A stretch of DNA of 64,000 nucleotides. It comes from Symsagittifera roscoffensis. Taxonomy: Eukaryota > Xenacoelomorpha > Acoela > Convolutidae. Where the stretch lies: the NCBI RefSeq assembly GCF_963678635.1, contig NC_087066.1:39455223-39519222 (forward strand). Reading direction: 5' to 3'. Below the pieces are notes generated by a model. The model made no database searches and was not told where the DNA came from. It was given only the letters and a program-made list of their open reading frames with translations. Position 1 is the first letter of the stretch, and the number at the start of each line of letters is the position of its first letter. The position numbers were made by a program, and so were the translations under genes. Positions 33,201 through 46,000 of this stretch are shown piece after piece.

Positions 33201-36200
33201 TAATTAGCATGGTTCAAAAACAGTGCTATCGGTAAGTCCTGATTTAATGTGAATACTTAATGTATAAGCATGAGAATACGTTTAAGGCAGAGCAGAAACG
33301 ATAAGAATATCAACCAATTGTATTCATTTAGGAACATATTAATGCAAAGAACAGAAGCCATGCCATCGGTAGTTCCAAAGAATTATAAATTGAGCTTTCT
33401 TCTGTAACAGCAAAACGCGCTGCTTAGTTAACCCGCAGCTTGGTAAGCATTGCTATGAATGGTATAGGACACTAATTAGCACGGTTCAAAAACAGAGCTA
33501 TCGGTAAGTCCTGATATAAACTGAATACTTGATGTATATTCATGAGAACACAGTTCAAGCAGAGGAGAAACAATAAGAATATCAACCAATTGTATTCATT
33601 TAAGAACATATTAATGCAAAGAAAAAACCCATGCCATCGGTAGTTACAAAAAAAACTATAATCTGAGCTTTCTTCTGTAACAGCAAACCGCGCTGCTCAG
33701 TTAACCCGCAGCTTGGTAAGCACTGCTGTGAGTCATATAGGACAGTAATTAGCATGGTTCAAAAACAGTGCTATCGGTGAGTCCTGATATAATGCGAATA
33801 ATTGATGCACATTCATGAGAACGCGTTTCAAGCAGAGCAGAAACAATTGGAGAATTAACCATTTGTATTCATTTAAGAACATATTAATGCAAAGAAAAAA
33901 CCCAATGCCATCGGTAGTTACAAAAAAAACTATAATCAGAGCTTTCTTCTGTAACAGCAAACCGCGCTGCTCAGTTAACCCGCAGCTTGGTAAGCACTGC
34001 TGTGAGTCATATAGGACAGTAATTAGCATGGTTCAAAAACAGTGCTATCGGTGAGTCCTGATATAATGCCAATAATCGATGCACATTCATGAGAACACGT
34101 TTCAAGCAGAGCAGAAACAATTGGAAAATTAACCAATTGTATTCATTTAGGAACATATTAATGCAAAGAAAAAAACCCATCCCATCGGTAGTTCCAAAGA
34201 ATTATAATCTGAGCTTTCTAATTTAACAGCAAACCGCGCTGCTCAGTTAAACCGCAGCTTGGTAAGCACTGCTGTGAGTCATATAGGACAGTAATTAGCA
34301 TGGTTCAAAAACAGTGCTATCGGTAAGTCCTGATTTAATGTGAATACTTAATGTATAAGCATGAGAATACGTTTAAGGCAGAGCAGAAACGATAAGAATA
34401 TCAACCAATTGTATTCATTTAGGAACATATTAATGCAAAGAACAGAAGCCATGCCATCGGTAGTTCCAAAGAATTATAAATTAAGCTTTCTTCTGTAACA
34501 GCAAAACGCGCTGCTTAGTTAACCCGCAGCTTGGTAAGCATTGCTATGAATGGTATAGGACACTAATTAGCACGGTTCAAAAACAGAGCTATCGGTAAGT
34601 CCTGATATAAACTGAATACTTGATGTATATTCATGAGAACACAGTTCAAGCAGAGGAGAAACAATAAGAATATCAACCAATTGTATTCAGTTAAGAACAT
34701 ATTAATGCAAAGAAAAAACCCATGCCATCGGTAGTTACAAAAAAAACTATAATCTGAGCTTTCTTCTGTAACAGCAAACCGCGCTGCTCAGTTAACCCGC
34801 AGCTTGGTAAGCACTGCTGTGAGTCATATAGGACAGTAATTAGCATGGTTCAAAAACAGTGCTATCGGTGAGTCCTGATATAATGCGAATAATTGATGCA
34901 CATTCATGAGAATGCGTTTCAAGCAGAGCAGAAACAATTGGAGAATTAACCATTTGTATTCATTTAAGAACATATTAATGCAAAGAAAAAACCCAATGCC
35001 ATCGGTAGTTACAAAAAAAACTATAATCAGAGCTTTCTTCTGTAACAGCAAACCGCGCTGCTCAGTTAACCCGCAGCTTGGTAAGCACTGCTGTGAGTCA
35101 TATAGGACAGTAATTAGCATGGTTCAAAAACAGTGCTATCGGTGAGTCCTGATATAATGCCAATAATCGATGCACATTCATGAGAACACGTTTCAAGCAG
35201 AGCAGAAACAATTGGAAAATTAACCAATTGTATTCATTTAGGAACATATTAATGCAAAGAAAAAAACCCATCCCATCGGTAGTTCCAAAGAATTATAATC
35301 TGAGCTTTCTAATTTAACAGCAAACCGCGCTGCTCAGTTAAACCGCAGCTTGGTAAGCACTGCTGTGAGTCATATAGGACAGTAATTAGCATGGTTCAAA
35401 AACAGTGCTATCGGTAAGTCCTGATTTAATGTGAATACTTAATGTATAAGCATGAGAATACGTTTAAGGCAGAGCAGAAACGATAAGAATATCAACCAAT
35501 TGTATTCATTTAGGAACATATTAATGCAAAGAACAGAAGCCATGCCATCGGTAGTTCCAAAGAATTATAAATTGAGCTTTCTTCTGTAACAGCAAAACGC
35601 GCTGCTTAGTTAACCCGCAGCTTGGTAAGCATTGCTATGAATGGTATAGGACACTAATTAGCACGGTTCAAAAACAGAGCTATCGGTAAGTCCTGATATA
35701 AACTGAATACTTGATGTATATTCATGAGAACACAGTTCAAGCAGAGGAGAAACAATAAGAATATCAACCAATTGTATTCATTTAAGAACATATTAATGCA
35801 AAGAAAAAACCCATGCCATCGGTAGTTACAAAAAAAACTATAATCTGAGCTTTCTTCTGTAACAGCAAACCGCGCTGCTCAGTTAACCCGCAGCTTGGTA
35901 AGCACTGCTGTGAGTCATATAGGACAGTAATTAGCATGGTTCAAAAACAGTGCTATCGGTGAGTCCTGATATAATGCGAATAATTGATGCACATTCATGA
36001 GAACGCGTTTCAAGCAGAGCAGAAACAATTGGAGAATTAACCATTTGTATTCATTTAAGAACATATTAATGCAAAGAAAAAACCCAATGCCATCGGTAGT
36101 TACAAAAAAAACTATAATCAGAGCTTTCTTCTGTAACAGCAAACCGCGCTGCTCAGTTAACCCGCAGCTTGGTAAGCACTGCTGTGAGTCATATAGGACA

Positions 36201-37620
36201 GTAATTAGCATGGTTCAAAAACAGTGCTATCGGTGAGTCCTGATATAATTCCAATAATCGATGCACATTCATGAGAACACGTTTCAAGCAGAGCAGAAAC
36301 AATTGGAAAATTAACCAATTGTATTCATTTAGGAACATATTAATGCAAAGAAAAAAACCCATCCCATCGGTAGTTCCAAAGAATTATAATCTGAGCTTTC
36401 TAATTTAACAGCAAACCGCGCTGCTCAGTTAAACCGCAGCTTGGTAAGCACTGCTGTGAGTCATATAGGACAGTAATTAGCATGGTTCAAAAACAGTGCT
36501 ATCGGTAAGTCCTGATTTAATGTGAATACTTAATGTATAAGCATGAGAATACGTTTAAGGCAGAGCAGAAACGATAAGAATATCAACCAATTGTATTCAT
36601 TTAGGAACATATTAATGCAAAGAACAGAAGCCATGCCATCGGTAGTTCCAAAGAATTATAAATTGAGCTTTCTTCTGTAACAGCAAAACGCGCTGCTTAG
36701 TTAACCCGCAGCTTGGTAAGCATTGCTATGAATGGTATAGGACACTAATTAGCACGGTTCAAAAACAGAGCTATCGGTAAGTCCTGATATAAACTGAATA
36801 CTTGATGTATATTCATGAGAACACAGTTCAAGCAGAGGAGAAACAATAAGAATATCAACCAATTGTATTCATTTAAGAACATATTAATGCAAAGAAAAAA
36901 CCCATGCCATCGGTAGTTACAAAAAAAACTATAATCTGAGCTTTCTTCTGTAACAGCAAACCGCGCTGCTCAGTTAACCCGCAGCTTGGTAAGCACTGCT
37001 GTGAGTCATATAGGACAGTAATTAGCATGGTTCAAAAACAGTGCTATCGGTGAGTCCTGATATAATGCGAATAATTGATGCACATTCATGAGAATGCGTT
37101 TCAAGCAGAGCAGAAACAATTGGAGAATTAACCATTTGTATTCATTTAAGAACATATTAATGCAAAGAAAAAACCCAATGCCATCGGTAGTTACAAAAAA
37201 AACTATAATCAGAGCTTTCTTCTGTAACAGCAAACCGCGCTGCTCGGTTAACCCGCAGCTTGGTAAGCACTGCTGTGAGTCATATAGGACAGTAATTAGC
37301 ATGGTTCAAAAACAGTGCTATCGGTGAGTCCTGATATAATGCCAATAATCGATGCACATTCATGAGAACACGTTTCAAGCAGAGCAGAAACAATTGGAAA
37401 ATTAACCAATTGTATTCATTTAGGAACATATTAATGCAAAGAAAAAAACCCATCCCATCGGTAGTTCCAAAGAATTATAATCTGAGCTTTCTAATTTAAC
37501 AGCAAACCGCGCTGCTCAGTTAAACCGCAGCTTGGTAAGCACTGCTGTGAGTCATATAGGACAGTAATTAGCATGGTTCAAAAACAGTGCTATTGTTAAG
37601 TCCTGATTTAAAGTGAATAC
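30250..37620. repeat. Satellite 4-mer higher-order repeat, 1,091 bp, homogenised core
   Basis: The same four-monomer unit begins at equivalent points 30738, 31828, 33733, 34824, 35915 and 37006. The spacing is 1,090, 1,905 (one extra 3-mer) and then three times 1,091. Copies from 33.7 kb on differ by only a few bases (such as ACGCGTTTC/ATGCGTTTC), the lowest divergence in the array. Confidence 0.9.
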
Positions 37621-40600
37621 TTGATGTATAAGCATGAGAATACGTTTAAGGCAGAGCAGAAACAATAAGAATATCAACCAATTGTATTCATTTAGGAACA
37701 TATTAATGCAAAGAACAGAAGCCATGCCATCGGTAGTTCCAAAGAATTATAAATTGAATTTTCTTCTGTAAAAGCAAAACGCGCTGCTTAGTTAGCCCGC
37801 AGCTTGGTAAGCATTGCTATGAATGGTATAGGACACTAATTAGCACGGTTCAAAAACAGAGCTATCGGTAAGTCCTGATATAAAGTGAATACTTGATGTA
37901 AATTCATGAGAACACAGTTCAAGCAGAGGAGAAACAAAAAGAATATGAACCAATTGTATTCATTTAAGAACATATTAATGCAAAGAAAAAACCCATGCCA
38001 TCGGTAGTTACAAAAAAACTATAATCTGAGCTTTCTTCTGTAACAGCAAACCGCGCTGCTCAGTTAACCCGCAGCTTGGTATGCACTGCTGTGAGTCATT
38101 TAGGACAGTAATTAACATGATTCAAAAACAGTGCTATCGGTGAGTCCTGATATAAGGCGAATAATTGATGCACATTCATGAGAACGCGTTTCAAGCAGAT
38201 CAGAAACAATTGGAAAATTAACCAATTGTATTCATTTAGGAACATATCAATGCAAAGACCAAAACCCATGCCATCGGTAGTTCCAAAGAACTATAAACTG
38301 AGCTTTCTTCTGTAACAGCAAACCGCGCTGCTCAGTTAACCAGCAGCTTGGTAAGCACTGCTGTGAGTCATATAGGACAGTAATTAGCATGGTTCAAAAA
38401 CAGTGCTATCGGTGAGTCCTGATATAATGCGAATAATTGATGCACATTCATGAGAACACGTTTCAAGCAGAGCAGAAACAATTGGAAAATTAACCAATTG
38501 TATTCATTTAGGAACATATTAATGCAAAAAAAAAACACATGCCATCGGTAGTTCCAAAGAATTATAATCTGAGCTTTCTAATTTAACAGCAAACCGCGCT
38601 GCTCAGTTAAACCGCAGCTTGGTAAGCACTGCTGTGAGTCATATAGGACAGTAAATAGCATGGTTAAAAAACAGTGCTATCGGTAAGTCCTGATTTAAAG
38701 TGAATACTCAATGTATAAGCATGAGAATACGTTTAAGGCAGAGCAGAAACAATAAGAATATCAACCAATTGTATTCATTTAGGAACATATTAATGCAAAG
38801 AACAGAAGCCATGCCATCGGTAGTTCCAAAGAATTATAAATTGAGCTTTCTTCTGTAAAAGCAAAACGCGCTGCTTAGTTAGCCCGCAGCTTGGTAAGCA
38901 TTGCTATGAATGGTATAGGTCACTAATTAGCACGGTTCAAAAACAGAGCTATCGGTAAGTCCTGATATAAAGTGAATACTTGATGTAAATTCATGGGAAC
39001 ACAGTTCAAGCAGAGGAGAAAAAATAAGAATATGAACCAATTGTATTCATTTAAGAACATATTAATGCAAAGAAAAAACCCATGCCATCGGTAGTTACAA
39101 AAAAACTATAATCTGAGCTTTCTTCTGTAACAGCAAACCGCGCTGCTCAGTTAACCCGCAGCTTGGTAAGCACTGCTGTGAGTCATATAGGACAGTAATT
39201 AACATGATTCAAAAACAGTGCTATCGGTGAGTCCTGATATAAGGCGAATAATTGATGCACATTCATGAGAACGCGTTTCAAGCAGAGCAGAAACAATTGG
39301 AAAATTAACCAATTGTATTCATTTAGGAACATATCAATGCAAAGACCAAAACCCATGCCATCGGTAGTTCCAAAGAATTATAAACTGAGCTTTCTTCTGT
39401 AACAGCAAACCGCGCTGCTCAGTTAACCAGCAGCTTGGTAAGCACTGCTGTGAGTCATATAGGACAGTAATTAGCATGGTTCAAAAACAGTGCTATCGGT
39501 GAGTCCTGATATAATGCGAATAATTGATGCACATTCATGAGAACACGTTTCAAGCAGAGCAGAAACAATTGGAAAATTAACCAATTGTATTCATTTAAGA
39601 ACATATTAATGCAAAGAAAAAAAACACATGCCATCGGTAGTTCCAAAGAATTATAATCTGAGCTTTCTAATTTAAACATAAACCGCGCTGCTCAGTTAAA
39701 CCGCAGCTTGGTAAGCACTGCTGTGAGTCATATAGGACAGTAATTAGCATGGTTCAAAAACAGTGCTATCGGTGAGTCCTGATATAATGCGAATAATTGA
39801 TGCACATTCATGAGAACGCGTTTCAAGCAGAGCAGAAACAATTGGAAAATTAACCAATTGTATTCATTTAGGAACATATCAATGCAAAGACCAAAACCCA
39901 TGCCATCGGTAGTTCCAAAGAATTATAAACTGAGCTTTCTTCTGTAACAGCAAACCGCGCTGCTCAGTTAACCAGCAGCTTGGTAAGCACTGCTGTGAGT
40001 CATATATGACAGTAATTAGCATGGTTCAAAAACAGTGCTATCGGTGAGTCCTGATATAATGCGAATAATTGATGCACATTCATGAGAACACGTTTCAAGC
40101 AGAGCAGAAACAATTGGAAAATTAACCAATTGTATTCATTTAGGAACATATTAATGCAAAGAAAAAAACCCATGCCATCGGTAGTTCCAAAGAATTATAA
40201 TCTGAGCTTTCTAATTTAACAGCAAACCGCGCTGCTCAGTTAAACCGCAGCTTGGTAAGCACTGCTGTGAGTCATATAGGACAGTAATTAGCATGGTTCA
40301 AAAACAGTGCTATCGGTAAGTCCTGATTTAAAGTGAATACTTAATGTATAAGCATGAGAATACATTTAAGGAAGAGCAGAAACAATAAGAATATCAACCA
40401 ATTGTATTCATTTAGGAACATATTAATGCAAAGAACAGAAGCCATGCCATCGGTAGTTCCAAAGAATTATAAATTGAGCTTTCTCCTGTAACAGCAAAAC
40501 GCGCTGCTTAGTTAACCCGCAGCTTGGTAAGCATTGCTATGAATGGTATAGGACACTAATTAGCACGGTTCAAAAACAGAGCTATCGGTAAGTCCTGATA

Positions 40601-42000
40601 TAAACTGAATACTTGATGTATATTCATGAGAACACAGTTCAAGCAGAGGAGAAACAATAAGAATATCAACCAATTGTATTCATTTAAGAACATATTAATG
40701 CAAAGAAAAAACCCATGCCATCGGTAGTTACAAAAAAAACTATAATCTGAGCTTTCTTCTGTAACAGCAAACCGCGCTGCTCAGTTAACCCGCAGCTTGG
40801 TAAGCACTGCTGTGAGTCATATAGGACAGTAATTAGCATGGTTCAAAAACAGTGCTATCGGTGAGTCCTGATATAATGCGAATAATTGATGCACATTCAT
40901 GAGAACGCGTTTCAAGCAGAGCAGAAACAATTGGAAAATTAACCATTTGTATTCATTTAAGAACATAATAATGCAAAAAAAACCCAATGCCATCGATAGT
41001 TACAAAAAAAAACTATAATCAGAGCTTTCTTCTGTAACAGCAAACCGCGCTGCTCAGTTAATCCGCAGCTTGGTAAGCACTGCTGTGAGTCATATAGGAC
41101 AGTAATTAGCATGGTTCAAAAACAGTGCCATCGGTGAGTCCTGATATAATGCCAACAATTGATGAACATTCATGAGAACACGTTTCAAGCAGAGCAGAAA
41201 CAATTGGAAAATTAACCAATTGTATTCATTTAGGAACATATTAATGCAAAGAAAAAAACCCATGCCATCGGTAGTTCCAAAGAATTATAATCTGAGCTTT
41301 CTAATTTAACAGTAAAAAGCGCTGCTCAGTTAAACCGCAGCTTGGTAAGCACTGCTGTGAGTCATATAGGACAGTAATTAGCATGGTTCAAAAACAGTGC
41401 TATCGGTAAGTCCTGATTTCAAGTGAATACTTAATGTATAAGCATGAGAATACGTTTAAGGCAGAGCAGAAACAATAAGAATATCAACCAATTGTATTCA
41501 TTTAGGAACATATTAATGCAAAGAACAGAACCCATGCCATCGGTAGTTCCAAAGAATTATAAATTGAGCTTTCTTCTGTAACAGCAAAACGCGCTGCTTA
41601 GTTAACCCGCAGCTTGGTAAGCATTGCTATGAATGGTATAGGACACTAATTAGCACGGTTCAAAAACAGAGCTATCGGTAAGTCCTGATATAAAGTTAAT
41701 ACTTGATGTAAATTCATGAGAACACAGTTCAAGCAGCGGAGAAACAATAAGAATATGAACCAATTGTATTCATTTAAGAACATATTAACGCAAAGAAAAA
41801 ACCCATGCCATCGGTAGTTACAAAAAAACTATAATCTGAGCTTTCTTCTGTAACAGCAAACCGCGCTGCTCAGTTAACCCGCAGCTTGGTAAGCACTGCT
41901 GTGAGTCATATAGGACAGTAATTAACATGATTCAAAAACAGTGCTATCGGTGAGTCCTGATATAATGCGAATAAATGATGCACATTCATGAGAACGCGTT
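37620..42000. repeat. Satellite mixed block with 1,085-bp repeat
   Basis: The marker GATATAAGGCGAATAATTG recurs at about 38148 and 39234. Monomers with AACCAGCAGCTTGG occur near 38340, 39427 and 39971. The 4-mer type of the core returns at 40.2-41.5 kb with more changes. Confidence 0.7.
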
Positions 42001-44700
42001 TCAAGCAGAGCAGAAACAATTGGAAAATTAACCAATTGTATTCATTTAGGAACATATCTATGCAAAGACCAAAACCCATGCCATCGGTTATTCCAAAGAA
42101 TTATAAACTGAGCTTTCTTCTGTAACAGCAAACCGCGCTGCTCAGTTAACCAGCAGCTTGGTAAGCACTGCTGTGAGTCATATAGGACAGTAATTAGCAT
42201 GGTTCAAAAACAGTGCTATCGGTGAGTCCTGATATAATGCGAATAATTGATGCACATTCACGAGAACACGTTTCAAGCAGTGCAGAAACAATTGGAAAAT
42301 TAACCAATTGTATTCACTTAGGAACATATTAATGCAAAGAAAAAAAAACCCATGCCATCGGTAGTTCCAAAGAATTATAATCTGAGCTTTCTAATTTAAA
42401 CATAAACCGCGCTGCTCAGTTAAACCGCAGCTTGGTAAGCACTGCTGTGAGTCATATAGGACATTAATTAACATGATTCAAAAACAGTGCTATCGGTGAG
42501 TCCTGATATAATGCGAATAATTGATGCACATTCACGAGAACACGTTTCAAGCAGAGCAGAAACAATTGGAAAATTAACCAATTGTATTCACTTAGGAACA
42601 TATTAATGCAAAGAAAAAAAAACCCATGCCATCGGTAGTTCCAAAGAATTATAATCTGAGCTTTCTAATTTAAACATAAACCGCGCTGCTCAGTTAAACC
42701 GCAGCTTGGTAAGCACTGCTGTGAGTCATATAGGACAGTACTTAGCATGGTTCAAAAACAGTGCTATCGGTAAGTCCTGATATAATGCGAATAATTGATG
42801 CACATTCATGAGAACACGTTTCAAGCAGAGCAGAAACAATTGGAAAATTAACCAATTGTATTCATTTAAGAACATATTAATGCAAAGAAAAAAAACCCAT
42901 GCCATCGGTAGTTCCAAAGAATTACAATCTGAGCTTTCTAATTTAAACATAAACCGCGCTGCTCAGTTAAGCCGCAGCTTGGTAAGCACTGCTGTGAGTC
43001 ATATAGGACAGTAATTAGCATGGTTCAAAAACAGTGCTATCGGTGAGTCCTGATATAATGCGAATATTTGATGCACATTCATGAGAACACGTTTCAAGCA
43101 GAGCAGAAACAATTGGAAAATTAACCAATTGTATTCATTTAAGAACATATTAATGCAAAGAAAAAAAACCCATGCCATCGGTAGTTCCAAAGAATTACAA
43201 TCTGAGCTTTCTAATTTAAACATAAACCGCGCTGCTCAGTTAAGCCGCAGCTTGGTAAGCACTGCTGTGAGTCATATAGGACAGTAATTAGCATGGTTCA
43301 AAAACAGTGCTATCGGTGAGTCCTGATATAATGCGAATATTTGATGCACATTCATGAGAACACGTTTCAAGCAGAGCAGAAACAATTGGAAAATTAACCA
43401 ATTGTATTCACTTAGGAACATATTAATGCAAAGAAAAAAAAACCCATGCCATCGGTTATTCCAAAGAATTATAAACTGAGCTTTCTTCTGTAACAGCAAA
43501 CCGCGCTGCTCAGTTAACCAGCAGCTTGGTAAGCACTGCTGTGAGTCATATAGGACAGTAATTAGCATGGTTCAAAAACAGTGCTATCGGTGAGTCCTGA
43601 TATAATGCGAATAATTGATGCACATTCACGAGAACACGTTTCAAGCAGTGCAGAAACAATTGGAAAATTAACCAATTGTATTCACTTAGGAACATATTAA
43701 TGCAAAGAAAAAAAAACCCATGCCATCGGTAGTTCCAAAGAATTATAATCTGAGCTTTCTAATTTAAACATAAACCGCGCTGCTCAGTTAAACCGCAGCT
43801 TGGTAAGCACTGCTGTGAGTCATATAGGACATTAATTAACATGATTCAAAAACAGTGCTATCGGTGAGTCCTGATATAATGCGAATAATTGATGCACATT
43901 CACGAGAACACGTTTCAAGCAGAGCAGAAACAATTGGAAAATTAACCAATTGTATTCACTTAGGAACATATTAATGCAAAGAAAAAAAAACCCATGCCAT
44001 CGGTAGTTCCAAAGAATTATAATCTGAGCTTTCTAATTTAAACATAAACCGCGCTGCTCAGTTAAACCGCAGCTTGGTAAGCACTGCTGTGAGTCATATA
44101 GGACAGTACTTAGCATGGTTCAAAAACAGTGCTATCGGTAAGTCCTGATATAATGCGAATAATTGATGCACATTCATGAGAACACGTTTCAAGCAGAGCA
44201 GAAACAATTGGAAAATTAACCAATTGTATTCATTTAAGAACATATTAATGCAAAGAAAAAAAAACCCATGCCATCGGTAGTTCCAAAGAATTACAATCTG
44301 AGCTTTCTAATTTAAACATAAACCGCGCTGCTCAGTTAAGCCGCAGCTTGGTAAGCACTGCTGTGAGTCATATAGGACAGTAATTAGCATGGTTCAAAAA
44401 CAGTGCTATCGGTGAGTCCTGATATAATGCGAATATTTGATGCACATTCATGAGAACACGTTTCAAGCAGAGCAGAAACAATTGGAAAATTAACCAATTG
44501 TATTCATTTAAGAACATATTAATGCAAAGAAAAAAACCCATGCCATCGGTAGTTCCAAAGAATTATAATCTGAGCTTTCTAATTTAAATATAAACCGCGC
44601 TGCTCAGTTAAACCGCAGCTTGTTAAGCACTGCTGTGAGTCATATAGGACAGTATTTAGCATGGTTCAAAAACAGTGCTATCGGTAAGTCCTGATTTAAA
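42000..44700. repeat. Satellite 5-mer higher-order repeat, 1,368 bp
   Basis: CCATCGGTTATTCC at 42081 and 43449 and GACATTAATTAACATGATTC near 42460 and 43828 recur at 1,368 bp. Inside, a 273-bp monomer is duplicated next to itself (42726, 42999). Confidence 0.8.
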
Positions 44701-46000
44701 GTGAATACTTAATGTATAAGCATGAGAATACGTTTCAAGCAGAGCAGAAACAATAAGAATATCAACCAATTGTATTCATTTAGGAACATATTATTGCAAA
44801 GAAAATACCCTTGCCATCGGTAGTTACAAAAAAAACTATAATCTGAGCTTTCTTCTGTAACAGCAAACCGCGCTGCTCAGTAAACCCGCAGCTTGGTAAG
44901 CACTGCTGTGAGTCATATAGGACAGTAATTGGCATGGTTCAAAAACAGTGCTATCGGTGAGTCCTGATATAATGCGAATAATTGGCACATTCATGAGAAC
45001 ACGTTTCAAGCAGAGCAGAAACAATTGGAAAATTAACCAATTGTATTCATTTAGGAACATATTAATGCACAGAACAAAACCCATGCCATCGGTAGTTCCA
45101 AAGAATTAAAATCTGAGCTTTCTTCTGTAACAGCAAACCGCGCTGCTGAGTTTAACCGCAGCTTGGTAAGCACTGCTGTGAGTTATATAGGACAGTAATT
45201 AGCATGGTTCAAAAACAGTGCTATCGGTAAGTCCTGATTTGAAGTGAATACTTAATGTATAAGCATGAGAATACGTTTTAAGCAAAGCAAAAACAAAAAG
45301 AATATCACTCAATTGTAATCATTTAGGAACATATTAATGCAAAGACCAAAACCCATGCCATCGGTAGTTCCAAAGAATTATAAACTGAGCTTTCTTCTGT
45401 AACAGCAAACCGCGCTGCTCAGTTAATTCGCAGCTTGGTAAGCATTGCTGTGAGTCATATAGGACAGTAATTAGCATGGTTCAAAAACAGTCCTATCGGT
45501 GAGTGTTGATATAATGCAAATAATTGATGCACATTCATGAGAACACATTTCAAGCAGAGCAGAAACAATTGGAAAAATAACCAATTTTATTCATTTAGGA
45601 ACATATTAATGCAAAGAAAAAACACATGCCATCGGTAGTTACAAAAAAAACTATAATCAAAGCTTTCTTCGGTAACAGCAAACCGCGCTGCTTAGTTAAC
45701 CCGCAGCTTGGTAAGCATTGCTGTGAATGGTATAGGACACTAATTATCACGGTTCAAAAACAGAGCTATCGGTAAGTCCTGATATAATGTGAATACTTGA
45801 TGTATATTGATGAGAACACAGTTCAAGCAGAGCAGAAACAATAAATATATCAACGAATTGTATTCATTCAGGAACATATTAATGTAAAGAACAAAACCCA
45901 TGCCATCGGTAGTTCCAAAGAATTATAAACTGAGCTTTCTTCTGTAACAGCAAACCGCGCTGCTCAGTTAAATCGCAGCTTAGAAGCATTGTTATGGATG
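44700..46000. repeat. Satellite block paralogous to 25.3-27.9 kb
   Basis: Shares private variants with 25.3-27.9 kb (CCCTTGCCATCGG, CAGTAAACCC, ATATCACTCAATTGT, TCTTCGGTAACAG). Offsets are 19,339 bp at the left and 17,979 bp at the right; the difference is five monomers. Confidence 0.7.
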
